Shown: positions 7,088 to 16,568, counted from the stretch's first letter. The stretch: DNA of 47,909 bases from an uncultured bacterium (GCA_913053845.1 CAJXGD010000013.1:1-47909); one strand, 5' to 3'. Notes: generated from the letters alone by a model not told the origin. Made by a program: numbers and translations.

Positions 7088-9451
7088 ATGTTTTTAAGGC
7101 GCTGGACGGGCAAAGTGATCGATCATCCTTGGCTCACGCTGGGGGGTATTCTGATCCTGACAATCTTCTTCATCTACTTCATCCCCCAAGTCAGGTCAGA
7201 GACCGATTTTGAGAAGCTCCTGCCGGCTAATGATCCGGCCACTCAGGCGCTGCATCGCGCCGAGAAGACCTTCGGCTCTCAGGATTTCTTCATGGTGATG
7301 ATCGAGGCACCTGATACGATCTTCAAGGTTCCCACGATCGCCAAGATCCACCAGATGGAAGAGCAGTTCAAGGCCTTGCCCGGCGTGGACAAGGTGATAG
7401 GGCCCACCACCGCCGACGTCATCTCAGCGACCGCAAAGACGCTCACCATCGAGCCGGCGGCCCAGATCTTGCCCCAGACGCCCCAGGCTCTGGAGGCCTA
7501 TCGCCAAAAGGTGATGGGCGATCGCGATCTGCGGGGCTATATCTTCGCCCCGGACGGCAAGGCCGCCGGCATCCTGCTCAAGGTCAACCCCTATCTCAGT
7601 GACACCAACACCTTGGTCGCGCAAGTGAACCGGATCGTCCGCAGCTACCGAGCGCAGATGCCGGGACTGAAGCTTTACGTGGGCGGCATGCCCCAGATTC
7701 GTGCCTCAATCGTTAAGAGCATGCAGGGGGATCTACAGCTACTCATTCCGCTGGTCATCCTGGTGATGGAGATAGTAGTCTTCTTGGCCTTCCGCACCCT
7801 TCGGGGGGTCAGCCTGCCCTTCCTGCTGATGATCTTGGGCACGATATGGACCGTGGGGACGATGGGACTGGTGGGCTCACCGGTGACGCCCTTTTCCTTC
7901 TTCATGCCGGTGATGCTCATCATGGTGAGCAAGGCTTACGGAATATATACCGTCAATCGCTACTATGAGGAGGTGATGCATCACGGTCGTCTCTCGAAGA
8001 AGGAGATCGTTTTGAACACGATGGCGGGGATGGGCCGGCCACTTTCCATGGATGCCCTAGCCGAGGCCACGGGTTTTCTCTCACTGTTGGCAGCCACCTT
8101 TTGGCCTCAGCAGACCTTTGGCCTCTTCATCGCTGTGGGGATCGCTTACACCTTCCTGCTCAACTTCACGCTCCTGCCAGCTCTCTTGGCCCTGCTGCCG
8201 CTCTCGCGGAGGAAGGGGCATGACTATGAGCACGGTTGGCTGGCCAATGGGCTGGCCGGCTTCGGTAACCTCATAGGGCGGCGCCGAGGATGGGTGCTGG
8301 GCCTCTCGGGAGCCATCTTGATCGTCTTCGCGGTGGCCATCCCCAGCCTGCGGGTCGAAACGACGCCCGAGGAGTTCCTGGGTAAGGAGAATCCGGCGAT
8401 GATCGCCAGCAACGCGCTGGAACGCCATTTCGGGGGCTCCGAGCAACTGGCGCTCGAGATTGACACCGGTAAGCCCAACGGCCTACAAGATCCGGTGCTC
8501 TTGAAGAAGATGGTCGCCCTGCAGGAGTACCTCAAAGCGCAACCGGAATATGGAGGCAGCGTCTCCTCGGTGGCCAACCTGGTCCGCAACATGAACCAGA
8601 AGTTCCACGCCGACAATCCCAAGTACTACGTCATCCCCAACAACCCTAACCTGGCCGCGCAGCTACTGGTTCTCTTCACTTTCAGCGGTGGAGATCTGGG
8701 GCAGATGGCCAACGCCAACTTCTCCAAGGGTGAGGTGCTTATGCGCACCAAAATGCTCGGCACCACCCAGATCTCGGGTCTGCTGCGCCGGGTTAACGGC
8801 TATATCGCCCAGCACTTCCCGCCTACGATGAAGGTCGAGGCGGTGGGCAGTATGCGCGCCTTCGCCTCGATGGCCGCTGGAACGCTGCCCGATACGGGGC
8901 GTACGATCCTGATCGCCTTGATCGCCGCTTTCTTGATCGTGGCCCTGCTGCTGCGCTCAATCGTCGCCGCGCTGGTGGCCATCTCACCGATGGTCGTGAC
9001 CATCGTGATGAACCTGGGCACGATGGGTTATCTGGGTCTGCCGCTCGATCTGTCTTCCTTGATGATCGGCTCCATCGCCGTGGGGGTAGGCATAGACTAT
9101 ACCATCAACTTCATCGTGCGCTGGCGCGCCGAGGTCACTCGGGGCCACAGCTTGTCACGGGCCCATGAGATCACCATGCGCACCATGGGGCGTGGCATTC
9201 TCTTCAACGCGCTCACTCTGACCTTGGGCTTCGCCGTCTTCTATCTCTCCAATTTTCAGGGACTGCGCAACTTCGGCCTGCTGATCAACCTGACGATGAT
9301 CTGGTCCTTCTTGGGCTCTTTCACGCTCATTCCGGCCCTGCTGCTGACGCTGAAACCACGTTTCTTGACCACGGGCCGGGACGTATCGCCCTACGCCCCC
9401 GCGCCGGCGACATCGAAACCTCAATCGACCGAGGAGGTCAATCTACCATGA
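7088..9451 (+). CDS. RND-superfamily (MMPL-type) exporter
   Basis: 787 residues with the duplicated RND layout: an N-terminal membrane helix (about 15-35), a periplasmic loop of roughly 170 residues beginning ETDFEKLLPANDP, a block of about five membrane helices, then a second helix near residue 400, a second large loop and a final membrane block. Such proteins are proton-driven exporters of lipids, hopanoids or hydrophobic compounds, without the third component of tripartite pumps. ATG with GGGAGG 5 bases upstream. It overlaps the LolA-like gene by ATGA, a common pairing that suggests lipid or lipoprotein movement toward an outer membrane. Substrate unknown. Confidence 0.85.
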   Translation: MFLRRWTGKVIDHPWLTLGGILILTIFFIYFIPQVRSETDFEKLLPANDPATQALHRAEKTFGSQDFFMVMIEAPDTIFKVPTIAKIHQMEEQFKALPGVDKVIGPTTADVISATAKTLTIEPAAQILPQTPQALEAYRQKVMGDRDLRGYIFAPDGKAAGILLKVNPYLSDTNTLVAQVNRIVRSYRAQMPGLKLYVGGMPQIRASIVKSMQGDLQLLIPLVILVMEIVVFLAFRTLRGVSLPFLLMILGTIWTVGTMGLVGSPVTPFSFFMPVMLIMVSKAYGIYTVNRYYEEVMHHGRLSKKEIVLNTMAGMGRPLSMDALAEATGFLSLLAATFWPQQTFGLFIAVGIAYTFLLNFTLLPALLALLPLSRRKGHDYEHGWLANGLAGFGNLIGRRRGWVLGLSGAILIVFAVAIPSLRVETTPEEFLGKENPAMIASNALERHFGGSEQLALEIDTGKPNGLQDPVLLKKMVALQEYLKAQPEYGGSVSSVANLVRNMNQKFHADNPKYYVIPNNPNLAAQLLVLFTFSGGDLGQMANANFSKGEVLMRTKMLGTTQISGLLRRVNGYIAQHFPPTMKVEAVGSMRAFASMAAGTLPDTGRTILIALIAAFLIVALLLRSIVAALVAISPMVVTIVMNLGTMGYLGLPLDLSSLMIGSIAVGVGIDYTINFIVRWRAEVTRGHSLSRAHEITMRTMGRGILFNALTLTLGFAVFYLSNFQGLRNFGLLINLTMIWSFLGSFTLIPALLLTLKPRFLTTGRDVSPYAPAPATSKPQSTEEVNLP

Positions 9452-10380
9452 CACACCTTAGCAGAATCGTCCTGACCGGCTGTGCGCTGGCCGCGCTAGC
9501 ACTGCTCTTCTCGCTCGCACCGGCTTACTCGCAAGCTACCCCTCTGACCGGACAGCAGATCTTGCAAAAGGTCGACGCCCGCGGGGGCATCGGGGGCATC
9601 GGCAGCACCATCTCCCTCTCCACCTTTGATGTCGTGGACAAGACTGGAACGGAGCAGCAGAAGAACTTCATCTTCTTCGGTAAGAACTCTGCCGACCCTA
9701 AGGTTCCCAATCGGGTGCTGATCTACTTCCTGGAACCACCTAAGACGACCTGCGGGACGATCTTTCTCAGCATTGACCATAAAATCGTCGGCAAGCAGGC
9801 CGATCTCTTCCTCTTCCTGCCGGCTCTGGGTCAGACCAAACAACTGGTCACCACCAATGAGCGCAAGGGCAGCTTTGCCGGCTCGAACCTGCAGTTCGAT
9901 CAGATCGGGCGCAGCGAGCTGCATAGTGACTTCAACGCCAAACTGATCGGTGAAGCGACGGTCCAAGGAGTGACGATCAACGGCAAGAAACAGGATCGCC
10001 AAGCTTACGTCCTGCAGCTGACCGTGAACAAGGAGAACGACCCCAACGAGAGCTTCCCTCAGCGTAAGCTCTGGGTGGATCAGCAAGAGTTCATCATGCT
10101 CAAGTCGGAAGATACTAACACAATTGGCAAGCTGCAGAACAAGACCTCGCTGGACGATCTGGTCAGCTTCAGAGGTCGCTTGGAGCCCAATCTGATCAAA
10201 GTCGTCAACGTGCTGGATAACAGCTCCACGACGGTGACCATCAGCGACCGCCAGGATGCCGACAAGCTGCTGGGCGGGCTGCCCGATAGCCTTTTCGCTC
10301 CGGATAGCCTGCCCCAATTCGATCCCACCCAGTTCAACGACAAGTTGACAACTAAGGTGCCCGATCCGACCTGTCCGTAA
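9448..10380 (+). CDS. outer membrane lipoprotein-sorting (LolA-like) protein
   Basis: 310 residues with a signal peptide (hydrophobic stretch up to about residue 27, likely cleavage after AYSQA). The rest is the beta-rich LolA/LolB-like fold, recognisable by the ILQKVDARGG start, the FFGKNSADPKVPNRVLIYFLEPP block, LFLFLPALGQTKQL, and the repeated strand pairs after QRKLWVDQQEF. It is periplasmic and probably a hydrophobic carrier working with the overlapping RND exporter. The gene starts in the ATGA overlap and ends 2 bases before padR. Confidence 0.8.
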   Translation: MTHLSRIVLTGCALAALALLFSLAPAYSQATPLTGQQILQKVDARGGIGGIGSTISLSTFDVVDKTGTEQQKNFIFFGKNSADPKVPNRVLIYFLEPPKTTCGTIFLSIDHKIVGKQADLFLFLPALGQTKQLVTTNERKGSFAGSNLQFDQIGRSELHSDFNAKLIGEATVQGVTINGKKQDRQAYVLQLTVNKENDPNESFPQRKLWVDQQEFIMLKSEDTNTIGKLQNKTSLDDLVSFRGRLEPNLIKVVNVLDNSSTTVTISDRQDADKLLGGLPDSLFAPDSLPQFDPTQFNDKLTTKVPDPTCP

Positions 10381-10382
10381 CC

Positions 10383-10943
10383 ATGCAACGCGGCTTTTTG
10401 AAGTATTATCTCCTCAAGTTGCTCAGCGAGCGGGAGCACTCCGGCTATGGCCTGATGAAGGCCATCGAGGCGGAGACCGGCTTCTGGAAACCATCGGCCG
10501 GCTCGATCTACCCCCTGATCGGGGCCCTGCAGGAGCAGGGGCTGATCGAGCTGGCCCCCTCCGCTGAGCATGACGACAAAGAGAAGAAGAGCTACCGGCT
10601 GACGGCGGCCGGTCGGCAGGCCATTGAGGAGGCCCGGCAGGCCAAGGCGGAGATCTTCGCCAGCCTCAAGCGGGCCCTGGAAGTCTTCGCCCGCATCTTC
10701 GGCGACGAGGAGGCGGCCGAGCTGGCCCGGCAGATGGAAAGCTGGTTCAAGGAGGGCATACCACCCAATTGGGGGGAGATTCCCCGCAGCGTCCGGCCCA
10801 GGTTGCAGCTCTTGCGCCAGACGCTACTGGGTTTGCCTTATGAAGAACTTTCCACGCAGCAGCTCGATCAGGTGATCAGGATCATCGATGAGAGCACCCG
10901 ACAGTTAGGACGGCTGTTGCAGGACACCAGCGATGCGGGCTAG
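10383..10943 (+). CDS. PadR-family transcriptional regulator
   Basis: 186 residues. The N-terminal winged helix is typical of PadR: LKYYLLKLLSEREHSGYGLM, then GSIYPLIGALQEQGLIE and the wing KKSYRLTAAG. The C-terminal half is a long helical dimerisation region of the two-domain PadR type. It lies inside an operon with two exporters and overlaps the MFS gene by 11 bases. Autorepression through the tandem TATCGG-N2-CCGATA site at 7037 is the likely control; the inducer is probably an exported compound. Confidence 0.9.
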   Translation: MQRGFLKYYLLKLLSEREHSGYGLMKAIEAETGFWKPSAGSIYPLIGALQEQGLIELAPSAEHDDKEKKSYRLTAAGRQAIEEARQAKAEIFASLKRALEVFARIFGDEEAAELARQMESWFKEGIPPNWGEIPRSVRPRLQLLRQTLLGLPYEELSTQQLDQVIRIIDESTRQLGRLLQDTSDAG

Positions 10944-12600
10944 CCTGGGCGCCCGCCGGCAGGCCCACGCGACCAGCAACCGGATCACCGGCAATCGGCG
11001 CTGGTGGGCGCTGGGCGCGGTCTTGCTGACCATGTTCTTCTCCTCCTTGGATCAGACGGTGGTCTCAACGGCAATGCCGGTGATCATCGGAGACCTGCAG
11101 GGCTTCTCGCTCTATGCCTGGGTCTTCACCGCCTATATGATCACCTCGGCGGTGACCGTGCCGATCTACGGCAAACTCTCCGATGTCTACGGTCGCAAGC
11201 CCTTCTATATCTTCGGCCTGGTCGTCTTCATGATCGGCTCGGCGCTGAGCGGGCAGGCTCACGACATGCTGGGGCTGATACTCTTCCGGGCGCTACAGGG
11301 GGTGGGGGCCGGGGCGATGCTCACCATGCCTCGGGCCAGCATAGGTGACATCTTCAACCCGCGCGAACGCGGCCGCTGGATGGGGGTGCTCTCCTCAGTC
11401 TTCGCTGTGGCCATGATCGTGGGTCCCCTCTTGGGTGGTTGGATCACCGACTCCATCGGCTGGCGCTGGGTCTTCTATATCAACCTGCCGGTGGCGCTGG
11501 TAGCCCTGATCGCAGTGAGTTATGCCTTGCCTTCCGTGCGGACCGAGGGGCGCTTGAAGCTCGATTGGCTGGGGAGTCTACTACTGGCGCTGGGCCTGGT
11601 CCCCGCGCTGCTGGCCTTCAGTTGGGCCGGGAGCCGCTATCCCTGGAGCTCAGCGCCCATATTGGGATTATTTGGCCTCTCTGTCGCCTTGATGAGCCTT
11701 TTCTGGGCGGTCGAGCGGCACGCCGCGGAGCCGGTGCTCGCTCCGGAGCTTTTGGGAAACCGGATATTCACCTCGACGGCCATGATAGGCTTCTTGATCT
11801 CGCTGGGCATGTTCGGCAGCCTCATCTACCTGCCGGTCTTCATCCAAGGGGCGCTGGGAGAGTCGGCGCTGCGCTCCGGCCAGGTGATGATGCCCATGAT
11901 GCTCAGTTTCATCGTGGGCAGCGTGGTGGGTGGGCAACTGATCAGTCGCACCGGCCGCTACCGGCTTCAAGCCATCGTGGGGACGCTGCTCATGGCCCTG
12001 GGGACCTGGTTGCTCACCCGGATGGGGACCGAGACGCCTCTGCTGACGGTCATTCGCAACATGATAGTGATCGGCCTGGGGATCGGTGCGGTGCTGCCGC
12101 TGCTCAACGTTGTGGTTCAGAACGCCTTCCCCTACAAGATTATGGGCATGGTCAACGCCACCCAGCAGTTCGTCCGCTCGCTGGGGGGCATCATCGCTGC
12201 GCCCATCTTGGGCACGGTGCTGGCCAATACCTTTGCCACCCAGCTCGCCGAGCGGATGCCCAGCGGGCTAAAACAGGCCATCGGGCAGCTACCGCCGGCC
12301 CAACAGGGCCAGCTCTTCGACCCTCAGGGGCTGACCAATGCCGGTGCTCAGCAGGCTATCCGTCAGATGTTTGCCGGCTTTGGCCGGCAGGGCCCCGGCC
12401 TGTATCATCAGTTCATCGAGCTGGTGCGGCAGGCGCTCGCTGCCGGCACGGCGCATCTCTTCACGGTGGCGCTGGTCTTCGCGGGGCTGGCCTTTCTGGC
12501 GGCCTTCTTCCTGCGAGAGCTCCCGCTGCAACACGATGAGTTCTTTGAGCAGAGGGCTCAAGCCGAGCGTGACACCGGTTTGAGATATGACAAGAATTAA
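10933..12600 (+). CDS. MFS exporter, DHA2 (EmrB/QacA) type
   Basis: 555 residues, fitting the 14-helix drug:H+ antiporter-2 family. It shows SSLDQTVVSTAMPVI in helix 1, GKLSDVYGRKPFY (motif A) in the first cytoplasmic loop, and RALQGVGAGAM with the helix 5 motif C-like region MIVGPLLGGWI. The stretch around residues 450-500 is a loop before the last helices. The start codon overlaps the end of padR by 11 bases. Multidrug or metabolite efflux; the coupled PadR gene supports drug-responsive control. Confidence 0.88.
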   Translation: MRASLGARRQAHATSNRITGNRRWWALGAVLLTMFFSSLDQTVVSTAMPVIIGDLQGFSLYAWVFTAYMITSAVTVPIYGKLSDVYGRKPFYIFGLVVFMIGSALSGQAHDMLGLILFRALQGVGAGAMLTMPRASIGDIFNPRERGRWMGVLSSVFAVAMIVGPLLGGWITDSIGWRWVFYINLPVALVALIAVSYALPSVRTEGRLKLDWLGSLLLALGLVPALLAFSWAGSRYPWSSAPILGLFGLSVALMSLFWAVERHAAEPVLAPELLGNRIFTSTAMIGFLISLGMFGSLIYLPVFIQGALGESALRSGQVMMPMMLSFIVGSVVGGQLISRTGRYRLQAIVGTLLMALGTWLLTRMGTETPLLTVIRNMIVIGLGIGAVLPLLNVVVQNAFPYKIMGMVNATQQFVRSLGGIIAAPILGTVLANTFATQLAERMPSGLKQAIGQLPPAQQGQLFDPQGLTNAGAQQAIRQMFAGFGRQGPGLYHQFIELVRQALAAGTAHLFTVALVFAGLAFLAAFFLRELPLQHDEFFEQRAQAERDTGLRYDKN

Positions 12601-12618
12601 ATCGAGGAGGCGAGCAAG

Positions 12619-13629
12619 ATGAAGATGCGTTTCTTGGGTAGTACCGGCCTCAAGGTCTCCGCGCTCTGCTTGGGAACGATGACCTTTGGCGGGCGGGGCT
12701 ACTGGCAGGCAATCGGTGGCCTGGAGCAACCGGAAGCGGACAAGTTAGTCGGGATGGCTTTGGACGGCGGGATCAACTTCTTCGACACCGCCGATGTTTA
12801 TTCCGAGGGTCGCTCGGAGGAGCTATTGGGCCAAGCGCTGGGCGCCAGGCGTCCGCAGGTCATCCTGGCCACCAAGGTGCGCGGCCGGATGGGAGAAGGG
12901 CCCAATGACGTAGGGCTCTCCCGCCATCATATTATCGAGGCCTGTGAGGCCAGCTTGCAGCGTTTGGGCACCGATTATATCGACCTCTATCAGGTGCACA
13001 GCTTCGATCCGCACACCCCGCTGGAGGAGAGCCTACGCGCGCTCGATGATCTGGTGCGCCAGGGCAAGGTGCGCTATATTGGCGCCTCGAACTTCGCCGG
13101 CTGGCAGTTGATGAAAGCATTGGCTATCTCGGAAAAACAAGGCTTGGAGCAGTTTGTGACCCTGCAAGCCTACTACTCGCTGGTAGGTCGGGATTTGGAG
13201 CACGAGCTAGTGCCGCTCTGCCTCGATCAAGGGCTGGGCATCCTAGTTTGGAGCCCGCTGGCCGGAGGGTTTCTCACCGGAAAATACCGCCGCGGGCAGT
13301 CCCGGCCGGAGGGGGCCCGGCGCAGCGACCCCGAAAAGCAGTTCCTGCAATTTGATGAGGAGCGAGGGTTTACCATCGTCGAAGCGCTGGACCAGATCGC
13401 CCGGAAACACCAGGCGACCGTGGCCCAGGCGGCGCTGAGCTATCTGCTGGCTAAGCCGGGGATCACCTCGGTGATCGTCGGGGCGAGAAGGCCGGAGCAG
13501 CTCGCCGATACGCTGCAGACGACCGAGTGGGAGATGAGCCCGGAAGAGATCGCCAGTTTGGATGAGCTCAGCCAGCCGCCGCAGCTTTATCCGTACTGGA
13601 TGCTGGCCCTGGGCGCACAGAACCGCTGA
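12619..13629 (+). CDS. aldo/keto reductase
   Basis: 336 residues, full-length NADPH-dependent aldo/keto reductase of the voltage-channel-beta/AKR11 type. Seen: FFDTADVYSEGRSEELLGQAL (catalytic Asp and Tyr), the conserved Lys in ATKVRGR, the DLYQVHSFDP strand, YIGASNFAGWQ, and the late cofactor loop SVIVGARRPEQL. Ribosome binding site GAGGAGG before the ATG, 18 bases after the MFS stop. Substrate cannot be inferred. Confidence 0.88.
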   Translation: MKMRFLGSTGLKVSALCLGTMTFGGRGYWQAIGGLEQPEADKLVGMALDGGINFFDTADVYSEGRSEELLGQALGARRPQVILATKVRGRMGEGPNDVGLSRHHIIEACEASLQRLGTDYIDLYQVHSFDPHTPLEESLRALDDLVRQGKVRYIGASNFAGWQLMKALAISEKQGLEQFVTLQAYYSLVGRDLEHELVPLCLDQGLGILVWSPLAGGFLTGKYRRGQSRPEGARRSDPEKQFLQFDEERGFTIVEALDQIARKHQATVAQAALSYLLAKPGITSVIVGARRPEQLADTLQTTEWEMSPEEIASLDELSQPPQLYPYWMLALGAQNR

Positions 13630-13645
13630 GCGAGGAGGCCCAAGC

Positions 13646-14353
13646 GTGCAAGAAACCCGACAAGTTGCCGGAAATAACCCGCAGCAGCGAGAGTACAATT
13701 ACGCCCACTTCAGCTTGCAGCAGTACAAGCCGGAGCGACCTTCAGGTCCCCAAGTGGGCCAACCGGCCCCCGATTTCGCTGCGCAGACGCTCTCCGGCGA
13801 GAGGGTGCATCTGGCGGATTTTAAGGGGCAGATAGTGGTCCTTGAGACGGGCAGCATGACCTGTCCGGTCTATGTGGGCAAGATCACCCGTATGCAGCAA
13901 CTGGTCAGCCGTCATCCGGAGGCGCGTTTTCTGGTCCTCTACGTGCGCGAAGCCCATCCTGGCGGACGCATCCCGCAGCATACTTCTCTGAAGCAGAAGC
14001 GGCGCTGCGCCGAGCGCCTGGTGAGCGAAGAGGGGGAAAAGCGGCTGATCCTAGTGGACGAGCTGGACGGCCAAGCCCATCAGGCCTACGGTCTGCTGCC
14101 GGATATGGCCTATGTGATCAACGCAGCGGGGCTGATTGCCTATCGGGCTAGCTGGAACGATCCGGACGAGCTCGATGGGGTATTGGAGCAACTGAAGTCC
14201 AAGCGGTCCTTGACGGTCGGCGAATCGCGCAAGTTCGTCCCCAGCCCTCAGGCGCTGCTGCGCACGCTGCGGCGAGCCGGTTGGCGGGCGGTGCTCGATT
14301 TTTTCGTGGCCATGCCCAAAATGGTCTGGCTGCACTTCGTCAAGGGGCAATGA
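13646..14353 (+). CDS. deiodinase-like redoxin (Cys form)
   Basis: 235 residues from a GTG at 13646, with GAGGAGG 7 bases upstream; the longer frame from 13562 would overlap the reductase gene. The thioredoxin-like core starts at VGQPAPDFAAQTL. The stretch LETGSMTCPVYVGKITRMQ, then FLVLYVREAHPGG, resembles iodothyronine deiodinase and its bacterial relatives, in which the selenocysteine position is held here by Cys (TCP). A single active-site Cys is seen. The bacterial role is unknown; a peroxiredoxin-like thiol reaction is plausible. Downstream of the reductase by 16 bases and part of the same operon. Confidence 0.7.
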   Translation: MQETRQVAGNNPQQREYNYAHFSLQQYKPERPSGPQVGQPAPDFAAQTLSGERVHLADFKGQIVVLETGSMTCPVYVGKITRMQQLVSRHPEARFLVLYVREAHPGGRIPQHTSLKQKRRCAERLVSEEGEKRLILVDELDGQAHQAYGLLPDMAYVINAAGLIAYRASWNDPDELDGVLEQLKSKRSLTVGESRKFVPSPQALLRTLRRAGWRAVLDFFVAMPKMVWLHFVKGQ

Positions 14354-14387
14354 GCAAGATGATGGTAGCAACGATTTTTCGGCTCCC

Positions 14388-15350
14388 ATGAAACTAGGCA
14401 TCTGCATCTCGCTGCAAGGCGGCTGGCTCAAGGACTTAAACGAACCGGTGAGCTTCGACTCCGTCCGAAAGATCGCCCTCTTTGCCGAAGCAGCCGGCTT
14501 CGATTCCCTGTGGCTGCCCGATCATCTGCTCAACCCCATTCATGGTGAGCGGGCACCCTGCCTAGAGGGCTGGACGGTGGCCGCGGCGCTGGCTCCGCTG
14601 ACTAAGCGCATCAAGCTGACCCATACGACGCTTTCGGCTGCCTTTCGCTACCCTGCGGTGCTGGCCAAGCAGGCGGCGACGCTGCAAGAGATCAGCGACG
14701 GGCGCTTCTGGCTCAGCCTGGGGGCCGGCTTCTTCGAGCCGGAATTTCGCGCCTACGGCCTCCCCTGGGCCGAGCACGACGCCCGCATAGCCCGGGCCCG
14801 CGAGGTCCTCCAGATCATAAAAGCGCTCTTTGTGGAGGAGACGGTGGACTTCCAAGGGGAATATTATCGGCTAGAACAAGGCATTCTGGAGCCCAAGCCC
14901 CGGCCCAGGCCGCTGATCTGGTATGGGGGCGACTCGGAGCCCTCGCGGGAGCTGGCCCTAGATCATGCCGATGGCTGGCTAGCCGGTGGGGCAGGTCCAG
15001 TAGAAGTACGGGCGAAGCTACAAGCGATGAAGGAGCAGCTTGCACGTCGAGGGCCTAGGCGACTGTTATATGGCCTGCTCACCGGTTTGGTGATCGTGCG
15101 AGCGAGCGATGCTCAGGCCCAGGCAGCCGCCCGCCGGCTGGTGGGGGAAGTTGGGCTGGAAGGGGCGCTCCGGACCGGTCTGGTGGGATCACCGGAGACG
15201 GTGGCGGGACAGATTGAACAATACGCTCAGTCGGGGGTGGACCAGTTGATCTTGCGCTTCAGTCCCGGCTTAGCCGAGTTGGAGCGCTTCGCCGAGGGGG
15301 TAATGCCCTTGAGGCTCTCACAGGGTTCGTCAATTACGCATCTTGCGTAA
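14388..15350 (+). CDS. LLM-class flavin-dependent oxidoreductase
   Basis: 320 residues with the luciferase-like TIM-barrel pattern: KLGICISLQGGW, FAEAAGFDSLWLPDH, LTHTTLSAAFRYPAVLAKQAATL, and DGRFWLSLGAGFFEPEFRAYG, followed by RPLIWYGGDSEPSRELA. FMN or F420 could be the cofactor; no diagnostic residue was used to choose. The stop codon falls inside the palindromic element at 15333-15365, so the last residues (THLA) are encoded by the repeat. Confidence 0.85.
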   Translation: MKLGICISLQGGWLKDLNEPVSFDSVRKIALFAEAAGFDSLWLPDHLLNPIHGERAPCLEGWTVAAALAPLTKRIKLTHTTLSAAFRYPAVLAKQAATLQEISDGRFWLSLGAGFFEPEFRAYGLPWAEHDARIARAREVLQIIKALFVEETVDFQGEYYRLEQGILEPKPRPRPLIWYGGDSEPSRELALDHADGWLAGGAGPVEVRAKLQAMKEQLARRGPRRLLYGLLTGLVIVRASDAQAQAAARRLVGEVGLEGALRTGLVGSPETVAGQIEQYAQSGVDQLILRFSPGLAELERFAEGVMPLRLSQGSSITHLA

Positions 15351-15365
15351 CGCACGATGCGTAAT
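15333..15365. repeat. 33-bp palindromic element, copy 1
   Basis: Arms ATTACGCAT and ATGCGTAAT flank a 15-base centre. It overlaps the 3' end of the oxidoreductase gene. It matches copy 2 (16513-16545) at about 28 of 33 positions when one copy is inverted, including the internal TGCGTTACGC. Confidence 0.75.
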
Positions 15366-15381
15366 CTCCCATCCTGTTATG

Positions 15382-16512
15382 TCAAGTTGTCCGTTGCACC
15401 CAGATTCTAAAGAAGCGATCTGCCATCAGGTAAGAGCCATCATCCCGGTCGATCACGTCTCGCGAGAGTAGAGCTTCCGCTGCCCGTTGGGCGTTGGAGG
15501 CGGCCCCCAGACGGTAGGTCTGGATGAATGCGGCCGAGAACGGTTTTGCTCCGGGAGGTTCATGGGCCAGCCCCTCGAGAAAGCGTCGCTGGTTCTGCGA
15601 CAAGGATTCCCACAGGGTGGCGTAAGCATAGCTCTCCCGCTCCAAGAGCAACTGGACCGCTTCTTCGACGAGATCATCGCTGATCCTCGCGCCCGGCTCG
15701 CACAGCTCCCAGAGAGCATGACAGAGGTGCTGGGTGTAGAAGGGATGCCCTTGGGTCAATTCGTAGATCGAATGGACCTGCTCGGCGGAGATCTGCTTGT
15801 CCGCCCGCTCGAAGCGCTCTTGGATGAAGGGTAGCCAATGCTTTTCGGCGATAGGTTCCAAGGGATAATGTCCGCCGGCGCGATAGAGGGGGCGGGATTC
15901 GTCGAGCACCATCTGTTGGATTAGGTGTTTGCGGCTGCCAAGCAGGATATAAGCGGTGCCTTCATGGGTCTGGATTATGCTGCGCAGTTTGCGCTCCACC
16001 AGATCGCTGCCGTACTCCAAAACCTGCTGGAACTCGTCGAAGACGACCACAACTTGCTTGCGTCCGTGTTGGGAGAGCTTGGTCGGAGCCTCCAAGACTT
16101 CCTCCAGTTCCTGTCCGGTCTCTTTGGTTGCGCGTAACCGGAAGCTGACCTGGGGTTTGCCCGACTCATCGAGGGTAACGCTGGGCGCCAGCCTCCCGAA
16201 GAACCGTTTCGCGGTCTCCAGCAGCTTGTCCGCAGTGGTGCTGAGAGCTTCCGAGATGGCTTTCGCTGTAGCGGTGGCAAAGGTCAACTCCCCCTCTGTG
16301 GGCCAGAGATCAACGTAGATCTTGTAGAACCGTTCCGCATCGAGCTGCGCTAGAGCGGTCTTCACCAGTGATGTTTTGCCCATCCGGCGCTCGGAGTAGA
16401 CGAAGAGCTTGTCGCCGTTCTCCATGGCCCGCTTGAGGTCATGGAGCTCCTTCTGACGGTTGCAGAAGGCTGCTCCGGTGACGACGCCGCCGTAGTGAAA
16501 AGGGTTCCTCAT
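15382..16512 (-). CDS. AAA ATPase (ATPase_2/archaeal ATPase-like)
   Basis: 376 residues from the ATG at 16512 (MRNPFHYGG); a longer frame starts at 16521 inside the palindromic element. P-loop ERRMGKTSLV near residue 45, Walker B VVVFDEFQQV, and a sensor-like LLGSRKHLIQQM. The C-terminal part has a winged-helix look (QRRFLEGLA, then a domain ending in FFRIWVQ). Members of this group are scattered in archaea and bacteria in variable copy number; their role is not established. The gene is framed closely by two copies of a 33-bp palindrome. Confidence 0.75.
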   Translation of the reverse strand: MRNPFHYGGVVTGAAFCNRQKELHDLKRAMENGDKLFVYSERRMGKTSLVKTALAQLDAERFYKIYVDLWPTEGELTFATATAKAISEALSTTADKLLETAKRFFGRLAPSVTLDESGKPQVSFRLRATKETGQELEEVLEAPTKLSQHGRKQVVVVFDEFQQVLEYGSDLVERKLRSIIQTHEGTAYILLGSRKHLIQQMVLDESRPLYRAGGHYPLEPIAEKHWLPFIQERFERADKQISAEQVHSIYELTQGHPFYTQHLCHALWELCEPGARISDDLVEEAVQLLLERESYAYATLWESLSQNQRRFLEGLAHEPPGAKPFSAAFIQTYRLGAASNAQRAAEALLSRDVIDRDDGSYLMADRFFRIWVQRTT

Positions 16513-16545
16513 ATTACGCATTATGCGTTACGCGCCATGCGTAAT
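16513..16545. repeat. 33-bp palindromic element, copy 2
   Basis: ATTACGCAT, 15-base centre, ATGCGTAAT. It begins directly upstream of the ATPase start and lies 24 bases beyond the end of leuS. See copy 1 at 15333. Confidence 0.75.
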
Positions 16546-16568
16546 GCAACTTCCCGCCCGGCATCAGC

